The translations under genes and the position numbers were made by a program. A stretch of 64,000 nt of DNA, from positions 1 to 64,000 of the forward strand of contig JAPYMA010000298.1 of NCBI GenBank assembly GCA_035041965.1. Reading direction: 5' to 3'. The notes beneath the pieces were generated by a model. The model was not told the origin of the DNA. It was given only the letters and a program-made list of their open reading frames with translations, and made no database searches. The DNA is from Anisakis pegreffii (lineage: Eukaryota; Nematoda; Chromadorea; Rhabditida; Anisakidae). How positions within the stretch are numbered: position 1 is the first letter of the stretch; every line of letters begins with the position of its first letter. Positions 61,310-64,000 of this stretch are shown in pieces.

Positions 61310-62490
61310 ATTTTTGGATTTCAAGACCATTAGGATTTTTCCGGACTCCGGATTCGAAAATTTTTTCCTCTCAAATTTGAGATTTTTTGAAATAGTAAGA
61401 TTTTCGCATATTTTTAAATTCATATTTGGATTTTTTTGGATTTTTTGACTTAGATTTTTTTTGCATTTTTCAATTATTAAAATTTTCAGGATTTCCTCAG
61501 TAAAGAGTCAAGCCAAAAAACAGAACGAACACCAGGTAAAGATTTTTTTGACGTTTTTGAAATGTCATAGATTTCTGGTGTCCTTTTAATTTTGCAGTTT
61601 TTTCCAAATCACAAATTTTTTGCGTATTTTTAAATTCATATTTGGATTTTTTTGGATTTTTGGACTGAGATTTTTTTGTCTTTTTCGATTTTAAAAGTTT
61701 TTAGGTTTTTTTCATTTTGGATTTTTTTTTGAACTACCGAAGACGCGGTGCGATGGTGTTGATTGTGCGCACCATCCACACGCTACTCGAACCCACCAAC
61801 AATTTCAATCCACAAAGGCATATTCACAAGAGGAATATGCACCAACTCAAGATTATTATCTATGATTAACAACGATCAACAAACGCGATAAAGTGAATTT
61901 TCCAAGTGAATGGTAAATTTTTTAAGATCCACCATTCACTCATTTTTTTGAGAATCTTTTTTTTTCAAACGATAAGATAGATTCTAAGAAATGAATTTTT
62001 TGAGCCAATTTTTTATCTTTCGAAATATTTTGACGTTTTTAAATTCTAAATTTCTCACAAGTCTTTTTGCAAATGATTATGAATTTTTTGAATGAAATAT
62101 AACCTTTGTAACAGATTTAAAAAATTTTTTTCAAAATTTTCTGGTATTTTGATTTTTTTGGATTTTTCAGATTTTCTTATGAGCGAGCAAACTTTTTTAT
62201 AAACTAAGGAAATTTCTTGTTATATTTTTCAACAAATTAGAAAAACCAAATTTTTTTCAAATTTTTATAGTTTTTTGTTTTTTTTGGAGTTTTATATTTT
62301 TTTGATTTTTTTGGATTTTTCAAATTTTTTTGCGAGTGATTAAATTTTTCATGAACAAACAAACTTTTTGTTAAATCTTTCAACGAATTAGAAAAACAAA
62401 ATTTTTTTCAAATTTTTATGATTTTTTGCTTTTTTATGATTTTTTGATTTTTTTGGATTTTTTTGAGTTTTTCATCAAACAAATTAAACG
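61310..62490. repeat. T-rich low-complexity DNA with internal duplications
   Basis: Runs of T broken by GGA and AAA on the plus strand. Blocks recur: near 61406 and 61622 (ATTTTTAAATTCATATTTGG), and near 62225 and 62373 (CAACxAATTAGAAAAACxAAA). Within it, 61741-61940 is more complex and holds three short hairpins (61752-61776, 61818-61840, 61905-61940). Probably non-coding spacer or intron. Confidence 0.7.
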
Positions 62491-62610
62491 AACTTACCTG
62501 GTTAGTGAAATATCATAATAAAATACCAAAATAGAATTAAACAAAGAAAATATCACCCAAATCTCACACAAAAATCACACAAATCACAATAATCAGTATA
62601 AATTTCACAC

Positions 62611-62678
62611 AAATCAGCACACAAATATCACTCAAATCAGCACATAAATATCACTCAAATCAGCACACATATCACACC
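62611..62678 (+). repeat. 23-bp tandem repeat, three copies
   Basis: AAATCAGCACACAAATATCAC-type units at 62611, 62634 and 62657. Flanking sequence is CA/CACA-rich. Confidence 0.9.
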
Positions 62679-62867
62679 AATGAACACACCGATATTAATC
62701 ACACATTAAAATCTCAAAATCCAGATAATCACACACTCACACGATCATATTCACTCACACACTCAATTCACTCACACACACAATAAAAATAATTTAAAGC
62801 CGAAATGTTATTAATAATATTAAATTTGTTAATTAATTAATCAATCCGGATCCAACATCTCGCCACG

Positions 62868-63175
62868 ATGCGCGCAACGAAGGAAGAACCCGGACTGGTA
62901 CCCTGGGGGGCTTCAGGGCAGAGGAGAAGAGGGCAGGCCCGGCTAACCTGCAACAAGGTGCCCATAGTCCTGACAGGTTACCGACAATTTTATCATCTAA
63001 TTCTCAATTTTGCATCCTATATCAATTTAGATCGCCCCCAAAAATGTTCCTCTCAAGCCGGAAAGTTATTTGGTTAATTGAAAAATTAGTATTTGTTATG
63101 TAAGGGTGCCCCAGGAAGGGATGAGTAAGCCAGGGTAAGGTAAGAGGTGAGGATGGGATTGCTGTGGGCCGCTTG
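62868..63175. mobile_element. GC-rich island, probable element remnant
   Basis: 62868-62990 and 63100-63175 are far richer in G and C than anything nearby, with runs such as CCCTGGGGGGCTTCAGG and GTGGGCCGCTTGGC. The plus-strand frame 62868-63077 has no motif. The composition break suggests an inserted element, but no terminal repeats or reverse transcriptase motif are visible. Confidence 0.35.
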
Positions 63176-63479
63176 GCTATTAGATAACATTACAACAATT
63201 ACAATATATAGGTTAAAAAAATCCCACCAGAGAGCTCAATGTTATCTACATCAGTTGGAATAAAAGTCCAGTCTTATCGCAGCAATATTCCCTACTTATG
63301 CCCAAATCAATGAATATCGCAAAATTCAAAATAATTTCAACTAGAAATGAGTTCGAGTCACTCCAACTGAATTAACGTACGAAAGTGAGCTTGTTCGGTT
63401 AAAATAACACATTGACATAAGCAATTGTGCATTGATAATGAGGGCATATAATTATAACAATTATACAAAAGAAGAAACA

Positions 63480-63720
63480 TGGATAACTGATACATATGTT
63501 ATTCGTTTTATTCGTTTTTAGTTTTTTTTTATTTTTTATTTTTCAATTTTTTTCAATTTGTTGTTTATTTGCGTTTTTTGTATTTTTTAATTTTTTTATT
63601 TTCTAATTTTGTTTCTTTTTATTCTTTAATTTTGTTTTTCTTATTAATTTTATTTTTTAATTTTTTGATTACGTTTTTCAAATATTTTTTATAGTTTTTT
63701 CAATTGTTTTTTTTGAAAAT
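63480..63720. repeat. T-rich low-complexity tract
   Basis: About 240 bases of mostly T with A, on the plus strand. No coding potential. The remaining sequence to 64000 shows no gene. Confidence 0.85.
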
Positions 63721-64000
63721 CTGGTTGCTGTTTTATCGATATATAATTTTTGCAGGGAAAATATCGATGCGATGAAATAGGATAGTCATCTCCCTAATTC
63801 GTTGCTTAGTAATATATAACCTTCAACAGATCCCATCATTCAAGCCGTCCTTAATATATTGAGAAAATGCGTTCAGTGGACCAATTTAGTGAGACAATTT
63901 CACTCAGTTTGGAATAAATAAACCCAATCTTGCATTAAACAAATCCCATGAACCTCTAGTGGTCAAACAATCCCTGACCCTCTATGGGTCAATGAAACCA

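Noticed and set aside
62611..62678. CRISPR-like array
   Set aside because: Only three 23-bp units with no spacers, in a eukaryotic genome; an ordinary tandem repeat.

Overview
The window is nematode nuclear DNA. It is strongly AT-rich, its introns are GT-AG with TTTCAG-type acceptors, and its largest gene encodes a muscle tropomyosin whose exons read as the nematode protein residue for residue. Wording such as [14 protein letters not shown] and [14 protein letters not shown] resembles tropomyosins of ascaridid and filarial worms more than Caenorhabditis, so a spirurine (clade III) parasite is my best guess. That is inference. No bacterial, viral or organellar gene was seen.

Layout. (1) 2.9-37.8 kb, minus strand: one 35-kb tropomyosin gene (lev-11 type). 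It has two start exons (long 284-aa and short 256-aa forms), two versions of exon 4, three of exon 5, two of exon 7 and three terminal exons. Every exon within a set has the same length and phase. Introns, one of 13 kb, fill the rest and show no convincing nested gene. (2) 37.8-42.4 kb: intergenic, with palindromic tandem repeats near 41.1 kb. (3) 42.4-51.3 kb, minus strand: a gene of about 20 exons coding four C2HC zinc knuckles, a low-complexity linker and a C-terminal WD40-type domain, most like TFIIIC subunit 2 (GTF3C2). (4) 51.9-54.8 kb, plus strand: a complete seven-exon secreted lipocalin-related (LPR-like) gene, divergent from the previous gene across a 635-bp gap that holds a decayed tRNA-like sequence. 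(5) 55.8-57.1 kb, minus strand: a complete four-exon PBDC1 orthologue, 174 aa, convergent with the LPR gene.

(6) 57.1-64 kb: repeat-rich. It holds isolated exon-like segments on the minus strand (one with a CtIP/Sae2-like CxxC motif, one acidic C-terminus I cannot identify), a tandem array of about four 260-bp units carrying tRNA A and B boxes, four perfect hairpins flanking a 100-bp C-rich tract, T-rich introns or spacers and a GC-rich probable element remnant.

The genes do not form a pathway. Tropomyosin acts on thin filaments, the WD40/zinc-finger protein probably in Pol III transcription, the LPR protein probably in extracellular matrix or lipid handling, and PBDC1 in the cytosol. The best candidates for something new are the tRNA-like tandem array, the hairpin/C-tract cluster, the covarying hairpin pair at 41.2 kb and the alternative tropomyosin exons that each bring in a cysteine. 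No clearly new gene system was found. Exon borders were read by eye from splice consensus and phase.
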